Shown here: in pieces, positions 20,412-32,190 of the stretch | Numbering within the stretch: position 1 is the stretch's first letter | Layout of the letters: the number at the start of each line of letters is the position of its first letter | Source: Acanthopleura granulata | Taxonomy: Eukaryota > Mollusca > Polyplacophora > Chitonida > Chitonidae | Length of the DNA: 64,000 bases | Assembly (NCBI GenBank): GCA_016165875.1 | Contig: JABBOT010000014.1 | Coordinates: 4,950,093-5,014,092 of the forward strand | Direction of reading: 5' to 3' | Translations under genes and position numbers: made by a program | Notes under the pieces: model-generated | What the model was told of the DNA's origin: nothing | Seen by the model: only the letters and a program-made list of their open reading frames with translations | Databases searched by the model: none

Positions 20412-23235
20412 TTACGATTTTCTGTCAGCTGTTCATGCAAGTACTTCAATGATAGCAACTTGTACCATCCCTGTAGCACCATGGCTTACGCAGAGTATGC
20501 TAAGGAAACAATGCAGTGGCAAGATTTGTCCAAAAAAACAAAACCCGGGTGTATGATTTTTAATAACCGAAGAATTTGTAGCCTTTAATAAATGGTTGAC
20601 TGTTATCCGTCATTTTCATTTCGCAAGACTGTGAAGTGTTACAAGACCTCAAAATCATCGTACTGGGATGAAAATTGAACCAGCTTACATCAATCGCAAG
20701 AGTTTCTCCTTGGAGATTTCAGTGTAGGTCTCTTTCAAGGCGTACACAAAATAATAAACACATAGGGGGTAGTAGATGCTAAACTTTTGAATTAGACTTT
20801 GTTGGGAAATTGCGGTAAAACTTCAAAAGTTCTGTCACGTTTCAACCTCCTGGCTATGTGCTTTGTAGAAGGCTGCAGTTTAGGACATCTACTGTTTGGC
20901 CACAAGATCAAACGTAGTTCTATGTCCTGCTATATCTCTGTTGTGCCCAAAGGGACAGAGTTGCGATTTTGACTACATCGTGCGTCATCGATTCTTCAGC
21001 TTTTGTAAAAACTGAATTCATGGTTTATTATTGCCCGCTGCATTTGAGCACTTCTTTTGACACAAATGCCATGTTTTTTTTATTGAGCCGCTATTGATTA
21101 GCCGTCGGTTTAGCAGTACAAACAGGACAGTAAAAAACTGTCTGTCGGCATTGGCTGATATAGCAATTATTATTATATATACATGTAATGGATTCTTTCC
21201 TCCCCAAAACCGCTTCTAAACGCCAGAATAAAGGTTGACATTTAGGCTACTGTCACAGCTTTGTCTCATCTAGATAACAGCTATTATACACGTTTTCTCT
21301 CATGGCAATTTTTAGTCAGCTTGATTAATGTGGGCTCTTTGTCAGCGCTACTCTGATTGTTAAAGTGCCGCGCACATGTGTCTGAAGTTTTTTTTAAGTG
21401 GACTCATTTTACCTTCGTAATATTCTCTGGTAATTATACACCTATATTTCAAAAGTGAAAGATGTCTGTAGGATGATATCTATTCGCAGCAGAAGTTCTC
21501 CACATGGCTCACACGTATTCCATTCTTGGAACATCCCTACAGGAATAGTCGCCCCGCAGTGCACCCTAAGGACATTAAAGCATTCACAAAAAAGAAGAAA
21601 TGATTAAGGAAGTTTTCTTTATGGATCCCCATATATTATGGTGCATTACTTTTTTTACTGGATTTACAATAGTAGTTAAAGATCAGCTGTATTGGGATAA
21701 CTGTTTATGGGTACTTCCTGACACCAGGGGCCTTGATTCAGTGATGAGGGTCCCTGTGATCCCTTCCACTGAACAGTATCAGGCTTTAGAATCAAACTGT
21801 AATCTAAATAAATCTCCTAAATATATACATACAGTAGATAATTGTTGACCGCTACTTCTGTGTTGTGGTAGTGCATTTTTAATAAGCTTCAGCTTCCGGC
21901 TTTGAATATTTAGCTTTGTTAGGATGATTCAAATTTTAAACTTAAGCCCAAAGTGTCTAGACATTGTGTCGCATTTCCCCGGAGGGTGGTGAAACAGTGA
22001 TTGAGAAAGCCTTAACTTCAAAGCCTGGTCGTGCATTTTAGTAAGTTATAAATTTGATGGGTGTTTCTGCGCGATACGTACATGGAGGTTGTGATCAGAA
22101 GTATGGGAAACCGGACACAAACTGTAAAATAAAACACCTGACCTTTGTTAGGTACGGAACTGACCTATGCTGGATTCGAACCCGCTGCAGACCTTGATGT
22201 TTGAACTACGAGAGTGAAAATGTCTTCTCCAACCATGACCCTCTTTGGTCCAAAGAGGTACAGAATTTTAGAAATTTGGGAATGGACTTAACTCCGCCTT
22301 CTCTTCCTAAAATATGGTGTATATCAAAGTGGACAAAATGTGATCCCTCTATAGTGTGTAGCTCAAAATGGGCTCTCTAATGGCACTTGTGTGATTCGTG
22401 TATTTTAGTCCTGTCAGTAAATCTCCTTACTAACGAAATGAAATTTATGCCCCTCTTTGACACAGCTCATGTTGACGCAAATTAACACTTCACGATTAGA
22501 GATGAAAAGAGGAAGCACAATCCAACACGTGTTCGTGCGGAAGACATTCTCGAGAAAACCTTTCTATTTCTCTCTAATCGTGCAACACCTTTATTCATTT
22601 GACGTAAACGCATCCGTCAATCTGAGCAGAATTTGGGACGGAGGGGGTTTGCCTGTGAGTTAGATGTATTATTTTCCCTCTGTTTTCCAGGGGCGACGAA
22701 AAACACACTTAAATCAATGAATAATTCTTACTCGATATCTTGGAACCTAACAGTTTGGCACAAAGCCAGGGCGGTTTCGACACAAGGTGCCTGATTTTGG
22801 TTACGTTAATGTCTTTTTTTTTTTCGCCATTAAAATAGATTTTTTAACCTTCCTAAAAATATGAATCATTTGTTTCATTTACCTTTTTTCTCGTAAAACG
22901 CTTACTTTAATCGGCAAATGACTGATATGAAATTGGTGGGACACATTTTCCTGTTTTGTCTAAGTATTGTTTGCAACAATGTATATACCAAAGCTCATGA
23001 ATAATTCGCCAACATTCTTTGTAATATGGTCTTCAAACATAAGTAACATGTATCAGTATTCATACGACACTAAAGACGCTCCGCTTCATCACTTCTGCGC
23101 TGAATACATCAGGAAACGATTTGGCTATTAAGGCTTGAAAAAACTAAGTGCGTAAATTGCTTGGTAGAAAGGGCTCCCTGGTCAATTTGCAGCACGCGGG
23201 CACTTAGTTCCCGAGGTGCGCTGGCGCATGCTGTT
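20412..23235. other. No gene recognised
   Basis: AT-rich, short chance frames. Nothing shared with the rest of the window was noticed. Confidence 0.45.
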
Positions 23236-24680
23236 AACCTCCGGTTTCGCTTCACAGAGGGTATCTATAGCTTGTGTAAATTGTGCAGATTTCCTTCTGA
23301 GTTCCGCAGTCGCCGGCCTTGAGGCCATTGTTGCATCATGATAATGGAAGCTAATTACAATTCACAAGACTATCCCTAATATGTCTTATTATTAAAGCTG
23401 CGTAAATTGCTGTTCCATGAATTTTCTCGGGAATTACTTCGCCTGGTGACAGTCTAACTCCTGAAGGCTTTGTTTATGAAATAATTTTTAGAGAAAATGA
23501 GTTGCCGACGTTTTATAGCAACTCGTCATGATTTCATCTCTTAGTATCAACTGAGACAGTTGTATACACATCATCAACCAAGAAAGTTTTCAGAATCGAC
23601 AACGTGCTAATGCAGGCTGATGTCAGAAGCGGTCAACATCCGAGTCTGTCAATATTTCAAGAAAAATATCATATCAAATTTGAGATTCGAATCAAGGATA
23701 TGTGTTATTCACACCTATGGATTCTAACACGCAGATGAGAGATATATTGCAAAATGTAGGAATCGAGTGAAAGCGTTCGGTTTTAATGTTCTGGGAATCA
23801 TATTCTCTTAGAATCGATTCTTGTGAGGGTTAACGAAATTTTCCCATTGTCGTAATATTACCCATAAGGCCTAACAAAGGTTTCTTTTAAGAAACGGCTT
23901 CCAATCTTGATGTGTAATGTAACAAATAACAGCCTCCATCTTCAGACGTTACACAAAATACTTGTGCAATAAACGCTCTTTTTATCTTTCTTTTATTCTA
24001 AATCAGTGCTCAGGGAATTTTCTTCTAGTATGTTCAGTCAAAGTGTTAAACAAACTGATGTTCAAGATATTTGAGCAATTTGCCATGATAATGCAAGCAA
24101 AGATGGAATTCTTGTGATTCAATTGTTCTGTTGAATTACGTCTAGCTGCAAAACATATAAAGTCATGTATGGCATCCCGACTCAAGAATGGCATATAGTA
24201 CTTCTGGTCATGGTTTATATGGGGATCAATACCCGCATAAACAAGATGGTTCGAAGCTCTGTAAAACACATCAATCTCTAGCAATAGACCATTGTCCTTG
24301 TGAGATGCCTCTTTGCTTCATGAGCACAATTATACAAAGACAGTCACGTATTACAAACGAGTCAAACGGATACACTGCTAGCACCGAATTCGTTTATAAT
24401 GCGGGCTATAGCTCCCACTGGTTTAAGAACCCTAGCTTCTATATTAGACGCCACAAACTGCCAAACAGCGTCTCATGGATGATGGACACAGATGGTCATA
24501 TAAGTTTAGAAAATCGTAGAAGAAACTGTCAAAAAACTAACTCACGGAAAATGGACAAGAATTCCACTCATGGCGTGTGAATGATTTGGTACGTTCATCA
24601 TTTGACGTAAGTGGATGACAACTGTATCAAACAACAACTGATGAATGATGGATGATTTCAAATCTCAGCGCAGAATTCAA

Positions 24681-25112
24681 TTGGATTACAAGGCGGCCAT
24701 GATAGCGAGGAAGAAGACCAACACAGCCTGACTGAGCAAATTGCAGTGGGCGGTGTAAAAACCGCAAACATCTGTCTGCCGTCAAATTTTACTATTGAAA
24801 GATGGTATAATGATCAATACTCTTTTGCTCGAAGCCACTGGAGCCCAATTTCCCTCAGAGTTTTTGCCATTTTCTTGGCCGTTTGCGGAATTATTGCTAA
24901 TGCCGTATGTATGGCTGCCATGCTTCACATTTCCTATTCGTTTACCAGCAGTCAGAAACTTGTCTTCAATTTACTTCTGTCGAATTTCCTTATCAGCGTC
25001 AATTTATTGCCTGTGGTTTGCAACAGTGTTTTGTTTCCATCATTTCCCTCAGGGACGAATGGTGACGACTAGTCGCTCTCTCAGTACGTGGTCATGAAAT
25101 CTGTGGTAATGG
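24681..25112 (+). pseudogene. Truncated GPCR pseudogene, paralogue of the receptor at 6,095
   Basis: Matches the first 430 bases of the intact receptor at roughly 90% by eye in its best part. The start codon is TTG instead of ATG, and one base is lost within the first 35 bases. The main frame (24,746-25,072) is open from GVKTANICLPSNFTI through TM1 and TM2, with compensating indels in the N-terminus, and ends at a TAG where the intact gene has Trp131. Similarity stops at about 25,112, where a deletion joins it to sequence matching 8,063 in arm 1, so TM3 to TM7 are gone. The TM2 sequence SNFLISV keeps Ser at the sodium-site position, so that change predates the duplication. Confidence 0.9.
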
Positions 25113-26101
25113 CAAAAACATAAACCTGTGTTCAAATTCACCCTTGGTATAACCTTTTATGGTCTACGCGTGGTATAAAAATTGTCGGACAATAATTCTA
25201 GCATTTAGCCCTACCATAGAGCATTAAAATCAGGGTTAACTCTGGCATCTTTGGTGGTCAATTTAGAGTCGAGTACAAATAGATGTAAATCGTTTTTAGC
25301 AAATAAAGTATCAGAAAGAAGGTGCTGTGGTAATCAATCAGGGAGTTAGTCTTCAGCGTGGAACCTTAATTTAGAAACTAAAGATTTACTTTTAAATGTC
25401 AGGACTAACCTGTAAACGAGCCGAACTAGCTCGAGTGTTACATGCGATTAAGGGATCGTTGGTAGCGAAGCGAAAAAAAACCCCTCCAAATCACGAAGGT
25501 GAGATTTTAATGGCTCTTGAATCTGGTAACTACCATATCGGGAAAGTATTGGGATAACAATTTGATTAAATCTCTTGGATTTTAAATTGATTTATTTACA
25601 CGATTGGTCCCCGATGGCTCATTCCTAGCTTCATGATAAATGGCTAAAGAGAGTAAAAGAAATGTGTAGAAAAGTTAGGATGTGTCACACAAGTGCGTGT
25701 AATTCGTCTGTCTTTTATATCCGATAAAAGCAGCGTTTCTCTTTTAACATATTTTGCAACTCCCAACATCAGTCAAACATTGGTTCTGATATAAAACGAC
25801 AGCATAAAGAACTTAACAATCTTATTCTTCTCCTGCACTAAGCTCACAATGGCCTGGCCGTTTGATCGATTCACTTAGCCTGGAAATCATAAGGCAAGTC
25901 TTTCAATAGCTTAAGTCCACAAAGTGTCTCCGGTGTCCAGGGTGAGTTGGAATGCTTTGCCGTTTATCCAGATTCCCCCTGTTCTTTTTCCTATGCATGA
26001 AACGTCACTATCGTCTTGTAAAGCATTAAGCAATCAGATCTATCCATCTTTTACTGCAGACATTTGTACGCCAGATAAGGTTGTGGAACCTCTCAGCAAC
26101 T

Positions 26102-26280
26102 GACAGTGCAGCTATCAAAGTGGAACGAGACGGCGATGCCTCTTTGCACTTGTAATGGATAAGGCTTTTACATTTTCAGGACAGGAAGATCTTGAGCTCC
26201 ATTCCGGATGTGTATTTTCCGGGCAAACCAGTTTGCGTCATAAATTTATAACAGGACTAATGTCTAGAACACGTACACGC
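26102..26280. other. Highly conserved 179-bp non-coding block in arm 2
   Basis: Ungapped partner of 9,657-9,835 with 10 differences in 179. One in-frame difference makes a stop upstream of the shared open frame, which again argues against coding. Confidence 0.6.
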
Positions 26281-26796
26281 CCTGGGATTCGACAATTTGT
26301 TAAGAGTTTATTGCCGTTTCTCTCACAGTACAATCCCCCTTTAGATGTTCGGTATCAAGCCATGGCAAAAGTTGAAATCCATCATATGAGGATAATTGCC
26401 ACTTGATGGATTTCATTTATTTTCATTCATGGGCTGTTAGACATGTATGAATTCTATAAAGCCGGCTTCAACAAGTGATGTTACTTACACTTGAGCGTGT
26501 TTTGATCTCAATGGCATTCGTATATTTCCTGCTGCCTAAAAAGAAGCAGCTTTTTTGGCGTTTCTGATGTGTGTGTTTTGCTATAGATCTCGATGTTTGT
26601 AGTTATCTATCAATGTTCTTTTAACTCTTCGTTTCTAAATATATTTTGGTCATATCATGCTTCTTATGAGAAGATTACTCGTAGCCTAGCTGTCAGAATG
26701 TTTGTTTTCTGGTTCACTGGACACACACGGTGTAGGTTCAATCCCAGCGCAGAACAAGAAATCATCGAAAAGCCCATGCACGTTCTTACATTTCTC

Positions 26797-27479
26797 AGGG
26801 CTTTATGTGGCAATGTGGGGGCCGACGGCGCTTGTTAGATCTCCCTGCCCGCAAGACGCTGTGTGGCAATGTGCGGTCAGTGGCGGTTATGTGATCTCGC
26901 TGTTCTCAGGGCTTTGTGTGACAATGTGAGGTCGGTTACGTTTGTGTGATCTCGCTGTTTTCAGGGTTTTGTGTGGCAATGTATGGTCGTAGACGATTGT
27001 TTGATTTCGCTGTTCTCAGGGCCTTATGTGGCAATATCTGTCGGTGGCGGTTTTGTGATCTCGCTGTTCCCACGGCTTTGTGTGGCAATGTGAGGTGAAT
27101 GGCGGTTGTTTGATGTCTGTTCTCAGGGCTTTGTGTGGCAATGTGCAGTCGGTTGCAGTTGTGTGATATCGCTATTTTCAGGGCCATGTGTGGCAATGTT
27201 TTGTGGTCGGTGGCGCTTGTGTGATTTCCCTGTTCTCAGAGCCTTGTGTGCAATAGGCGGTCGGTGGCGCTTGTGTGATTTTGCTGTTCTCAGGGCCTTG
27301 TGTGGCAATGTGCGGTGGTAGACGATTGTTTGATTTCGCTGTTTTCAGAGCCTGGTTTGGCAATGTCGGTCGGTGATCTCGTTGTTCTCAGGACCTTGTC
27401 TGGCAATGTGCGGTCTGTGGCTCTTGTGTGATCTCGCTCTTCTCAGGGCCTTGTGTGTGCCAATGAGCGGTCGGTGACG
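26797..27479. repeat. Minisatellite, about 13 units of about 54 bp
   Basis: Units follow GGGCTTTGTGTGGCAATG, a CGGTCGGTGGCG block, then TTGTGTGATCTCGCTGTTCTCA. Unit starts are near 26,797, 26,855, 26,909, 26,963, 27,019, 27,071, 27,124, 27,179, 27,237, 27,291, 27,346, 27,390 and 27,443. Arm 1 has a single matching unit near 10,540-10,590, and similarity resumes on both sides, so the array grew in this arm. Open frames here only reflect the repeat period, which is a multiple of three. Confidence 0.9.
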
Positions 27480-27539
27480 CGTTCAGTTGGTCTCACATGA
27501 AGTTTATGGGACATGCGTTATCATTGTAAACCTCCAGAG

Positions 27540-28380
27540 TTACAGAGCTCAGATTTGCGCAAGCACGAGCCTTCTATCAACGTTATTTTTACCTTGTCGT
27601 AAGAGGGATAAAGACAGCGTAAAAATGGCGTGCTTAAATACGTCTGACCACTAAAGTATATTCCAGTGCACCATCAAAGCTCTCAGAGGATAGTTGTTTT
27701 CATTGTGGACTAGAACCACTCGTAAGCAGAAATTCACATTTTGCCTTCTGTAGCCCAAAATATTGATCAAATATGGCCTTATGTATCTATATTCTAAAAG
27801 CTTAAACCACTGTTGACCCCAAAGAAGTTTTTAAAATTCATCTAACTTTAATAATAATCGAAATGAAGAGAAAATTTCAATAAATGCAGAGCTATGTTTT
27901 TTTGGCCCAAGTGGATAATTTACTATTTAAACGATAAAACAGTGCCATAGATTTTTAATATTCATATTAAATAGTTCTGAGTGAGTATTTGAAGTTAAAA
28001 CTTTCAAAAATTTAAAACAATTTTGAAACGTTGATGTTCTTTTAATAATATCTTTAGAACTAGAAAAGATATCGAAATTTTATAGGACGTGCAGTTACAT
28101 GTGTGACAAATCTCATAGCATTATGTTGAAAACAAAACGAGAAATAAAAGCATTTCACCACACAACCATCTCAAAAATAGAAAGCAGAAAAGGACCAAAA
28201 TGTCTGGAGGAGCATTACGTGTGACAAAATTTGTGATTAACTTGTTTGCAAATTAATTTTAATTAAGAATTGACCCGCCTCCAGTTAAAATGTAAACATA
28301 TCAAACCTACTTAAATTTTAAAGCTTATCATGCTTCATGAAAGCGTAAATTGGTGTTTTATCTTAACATTTCTGAGCTAA
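27540..28380. other. AT-rich stretch specific to arm 2
   Basis: No gene or repeat recognised. It has no clear match in arm 1, so it is either an insertion or strongly diverged sequence. Confidence 0.45.
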
Positions 28381-28745
28381 ACGTCATCCCGGGGCAACCA
28401 CAGCTGGTTTCTCCGTCATGTTTAATGACTCGCCCCCAAGATTTCCTCTGTCCATGGCCCACAGTTCTCCCAAAGAGGGAATTAGGTAAAGGTAGTCCAA
28501 TTACACATCGGAACGGAGCGACCATGTCCAGGCGCATACATAGCGAACGCATCCTACACCACCTGTCTACAACTAGACTCATGGGGCAGTCAAGCCAACG
28601 GCATCCGAGTAGCTGTCACGCCAGCACGGAAGCTGTGCTGGGAACGACTATTCACAGAAGGAGAAGTCTACGTATTTGACATACACATTCTCAGTCGACA
28701 AAGGCTTCAGGTTTTGCATTTTGGTCTGGGCTCTTCTGGAGCTGC

Positions 28746-29849
28746 TTTGTCGCTTTAGAAATAAAGCTGCAGAATGCATGTAAAATGCTATGAAGATCAA
28801 CAATAAACGAGACTTTGGTTTGATAGCTTTATCCATCTAATAAAGGTGGACAACTGGAATTTTAAGCCAAAGGGAAAAAAACCCATTGGTTCCACGGTTT
28901 TAGATTGATCATTTGTTTTTACCTTTTTCACCTTGAATTACCTACAAAAAGAACAAAATGCCGCAGACATCAGATCATTCTGATTAGGTAAAATGATATG
29001 TTCGATCACCTGACCTGCCACATCAGACACTTCTACCCAACTGGCTGAAATTTCTGATTGTCAGGGATTGAATCTCAATAACTATTTGCAAAAGTCGCAG
29101 ATCGCAATTACTGATGTTTTTGAATTTCTTTGTGCGAGTCCAGTTTTTCCGACTTTCCCCAGGCCTTTCATTTTATGATTACACCGTTACATAATCACAT
29201 TCATAATGGTCCTATTATAGAAATAATTCATAGATCCTTAATTGAATTAGTTCCTAACTGGACAGTCTTAATTAAGATCACTGGAATCAAAGAGGCGACA
29301 ATTATATTGTACATATTTGTTAAACTTTCAAAGACAAATAGTCTAGATGACCAGACTCCAGCCTGATGAAGAATAATTGTCGTTAATTTGCTCTTAGTTA
29401 TAGTAATTCATTTGATTGTACGAAAGCATTATAAAAAAAAAACAGTGATAGGGATTCCTTGATTTGTTCACTTTGAAGTTTGGAACTAACTTCGCCACAT
29501 CCTTGAACACTGATTTATTTACGAGTATGGTTGTGTGTGGACATGTCAGATTGTATTTCCCACTCGAAAAAACGGACAACCGTCAATCGGAGTCACATTT
29601 TACAATGTGTGTCCTGATTGTCCACAGTCTGGCGTTCTGCTTTACAAATATGTCTAATATTGCTTTACCCGGGGCTAGAAGCTGTACATCAACTTTGATG
29701 AATAAGATCGCCAATTTGGACAAATGAACACTTGCCAGCAAAACGCAAAAATATTTATATATATGTATATATATCCATTAACGCCTATTTAAGGCATGGT
29801 AGGCGATCTGGATACCGGTTTAACCCATTCATCTACAAGAATATCTGTG
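28746..29849. other. No gene recognised
   Basis: Follows the end of arm 2. Short chance frames only. Confidence 0.45.
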
Positions 29850-30045
29850 TCTCTCCGTCGTCAATGAAATCTGTTGATTGTTTCTCCTTGTCTGAATCCT
29901 TCTCCCTTTCTTATATTACATATTTCCTAGTTCTTCGGCGGTGTGTGATGAACCTTGTTTTGGAAACTGGTCTTGTTGTTATTGGCCCGGAACATCCAAT
30001 TTGCTTCACGGCTGGTACATGAATGTCTAATTCGGCGCGAATATG
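29850..30045 (+). repeat. Unnamed dispersed repeat, copy 1
   Basis: Matches 33,676-33,870 in the same orientation: GTTGATTGTTTCTC, AAACTGGTCTTG, GCTTCACGGCTGGTA, GAATGTCTAATTCGGCGC. No coding frame is shared. Confidence 0.65.
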
Positions 30046-30451
30046 TTACCTGACGGAGCGAATATGTTATCTTTAAGGATAACTCATATATAACTCCCCC
30101 TGCTCTAACAAGCACACATCCCTGCAAACACGCAGAGCAGAATTGACATTTTATGATATAAAATGACATTTTTTCGGAAAAAAGTGCTGATGGATTACCA
30201 GACCGACCCGTTTGTTTTTAAGGGATTAGCGTATTGATGATAATGATCAGTGCAAAACACGCCATATATCAGAATGAGAGGAAATTTCACAACACATGTT
30301 TATGGTATAATAATGTGTGAATGGTGACAGGATGAAACCTCTGTGTTATCTGCTTTATTAACATTTATGACCTTGTAGTTACAGAAGCCCTTTAAATAAA
30401 TAGACGATATTGTATCTGGTTTGTTTAAACAGTAAATAGTAATCCTATATA

Positions 30452-30733
30452 TTTATTTATTTATTTGATTGGTGCTTTACGCCGTACTCAAGAATATTTC
30501 ACTTATACGACGGCGGTGAAACGACGACCAGCATTATGGTGGGAGGAAACCGAACAAAACCCTGGGGGAAACCCACGACCACCCGCAGGTTGCTGGCAGA
30601 CCTTCCCACGTACGGCTGGAAAGGAATCCAGCATTAGCTGGACTTGAACTCACAGCGGCCGCATTGGTGGGAGGCTTCTGGGTCATTGCGCTGCGCTTGC
30701 AGGCTGACCGCCTGAGCCTCGGAGGCCCCCTAC
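30452..30733 (-). mobile_element. SINE family A, nearly full length, with 9-bp target duplication
   Basis: The longest family A copy here. On the minus strand it starts with a tRNA-like head: A-box-like GAGGCTCAGGCGGTCAGC and B-box-like GTGAGTTCAAGTCC. The shared body follows, and it ends in AAATAAATAAATAAATATA. The 9-mer TCCTATATA flanks it exactly (30,443-30,451 and 30,734-30,742), the mark of target-primed insertion. It is transcribed by Pol III in principle and needs a partner LINE; the partner is not known. Confidence 0.93.
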
Positions 30734-30742
30734 TCCTATATA

Positions 30743-31905
30743 AGGAAATGAAAACTCAAAAGGCGTAGCAAGTTAACATAGTCATGTTAAATTTATCTTT
30801 TAGTGACACCTAGCATTTTCGGGAGAATATGCAGGGAATCGGTTACATTGATTTCCATGTGATACCGAAGCCTGCTGAGCAGATTGATAATGATTACCCC
30901 AATTCTTCAACTTTATCAACCGCCGCTGAGAGCAATATTTCAAAATCTCTTCTGGAGAACTGTAGGGTCTGTAGAAGTAAATCGCATATAGTTTTATGAA
31001 GCTTATACACAAACAAATCAATTTGCCTTCATTTTCACAACAACTGAATGCGTACAAAGGCCCATAAAGAAGAGCTTTAATGATTGAAAAGGTTGAAGAT
31101 TTGTAGGTTTGTTGAAGTCAAGTAGAGTTCAACGACCGTCAACCTGTGTAAACGGTGCCGATGGATTATTGTCACAAACGGCCGTACGAAGAGCGAAAAG
31201 CGGGTAAATGTACTGGGGATGTGAATAAGGAAGGTATAGGGATTTACCTCGCAGCTGATGTACCACATTTGTCCCAAAATATTTTCCTACATTTGTTATT
31301 TCTAAAGTTCTAAAGCGTATACCACATGGGTGTAGATGCGGTTGTAAGAAAATGTCAGTTTAAATATCCTTTGGAGATGTTATATGCTTTTAGCATTTGG
31401 TTAAAAGATCTGTGTGAGGAGACACTTCTAGCGTGGCTCTGATTTGTAAGACCTCTGTTTAAAGACCAATTAAACACCATCTCTAAATGGACTTGGAAGT
31501 ATTGGACATAGAAATATATAATATATATTTTTTATACCAAAAAAAAGGTCTTGGGCTTAAGCCCTAACTTTACATAGCTGGACATAAAACACGGAGAAAT
31601 ATTCCCGTCCAAACCAAAATACGTTCGTAACTCACCAGCATCGCTGGGTAGCTGCTACACCACCGGGTTTTAGGTCGCATGTAACACTCATTCGACAAAT
31701 ATAGTTTACACACAGTTCATACTGATGTTCATATACATCTGGTTTATTTAGCTTTTCGTATTAACATAAAGATGAAACACCTTCACAAATTATCCACGGC
31801 TTTTGCACTACTACAAGTAATAATAATCTATTAGAGGTCTATTGTCAATATTGTACTTATGTTCCTGATTCCAGATTTACTGAAAGTTTAAGAGTGTACG
31901 TGTGT
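30743..31905. other. No gene recognised
   Basis: Short chance frames only, no shared repeats noticed. Confidence 0.45.
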
Positions 31906-32190
31906 ATGCTTAGGCCTTGCGTCGTACTCAGTTATATGACGGCGAGCAGGTCTTAAAATCTTTACATACTGTGCAATGCCGACGACGTGCTGCCCCCATA
32001 GCAACACCATGTAAATGTAACACCCCATCCAATGACATGATACTGACATCGGGCCGACGAGTCCTTGTCCTTACTATAACCTCTCGGTGCCGAGCGCCGA
32101 GAGAATGTCTTGGATAAACTCCCTGATATGATTTGACCCGGGAATGGTCCCGGATCTCTCGACCTCGGCGTGAACGCTGCAACAACCAGG
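31906..32190. repeat. Probable dispersed repeat with internal palindromes
   Basis: The left edge (GTCGTACTCAGTTATATGACGGCG) resembles the 3' region of SINE family A on the minus strand, but the remainder differs. It contains local palindromes such as CTCGGTGCCGAGCGCCGAG and CCCGGGAATGGTCCCGG. It looks like another short retroelement, an impression from memory and not proven here because there is no second copy in the window. Confidence 0.45.

Larger units (their letters stand above)
23236..28745 (+). repeat. Segmental duplication, arm 2 (broken GPCR copy)
   Basis: Direct-orientation counterpart of 4,489-11,490, about 18.7 kb away; the paired anchors are listed for arm 1. This arm has lost several pieces: the stretch matching 5,890-6,075 with the candidate splice acceptor, the stretch matching about 6,525-8,062 with the GPCR 3' part, and about 8,560-9,075. 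It lacks the LINE and the SINE of arm 1. It has gained a minisatellite at 26,797-27,479 and an AT-rich stretch at about 27,540-28,380. Confidence 0.85.

Noticed and set aside
24188..24580. 130-codon plus-strand open frame in duplication arm 2
   Set aside because: The matching DNA in arm 1 (about 5,440-5,790) is not open in that frame, and there is no motif. Chance frame.
24681..25112. Processed (retro-) pseudogene of the GPCR
   Set aside because: Similarity extends several kb on both sides of the gene, including intergenic DNA, so it is a DNA-level duplication.
26155..26406. 83-codon open frame over the conserved 179-bp block
   Set aside because: In arm 1 the same frame starts with GTG and stops early, and most differences are amino-acid-changing.
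26702..27363. Several open frames on both strands in the minisatellite
   Set aside because: Produced by a repeat period near a multiple of three; no independent coding evidence.
30600..30733. tRNA gene on the minus strand
   Set aside because: A- and B-box-like sequences belong to the SINE head; no cloverleaf with intact arms.
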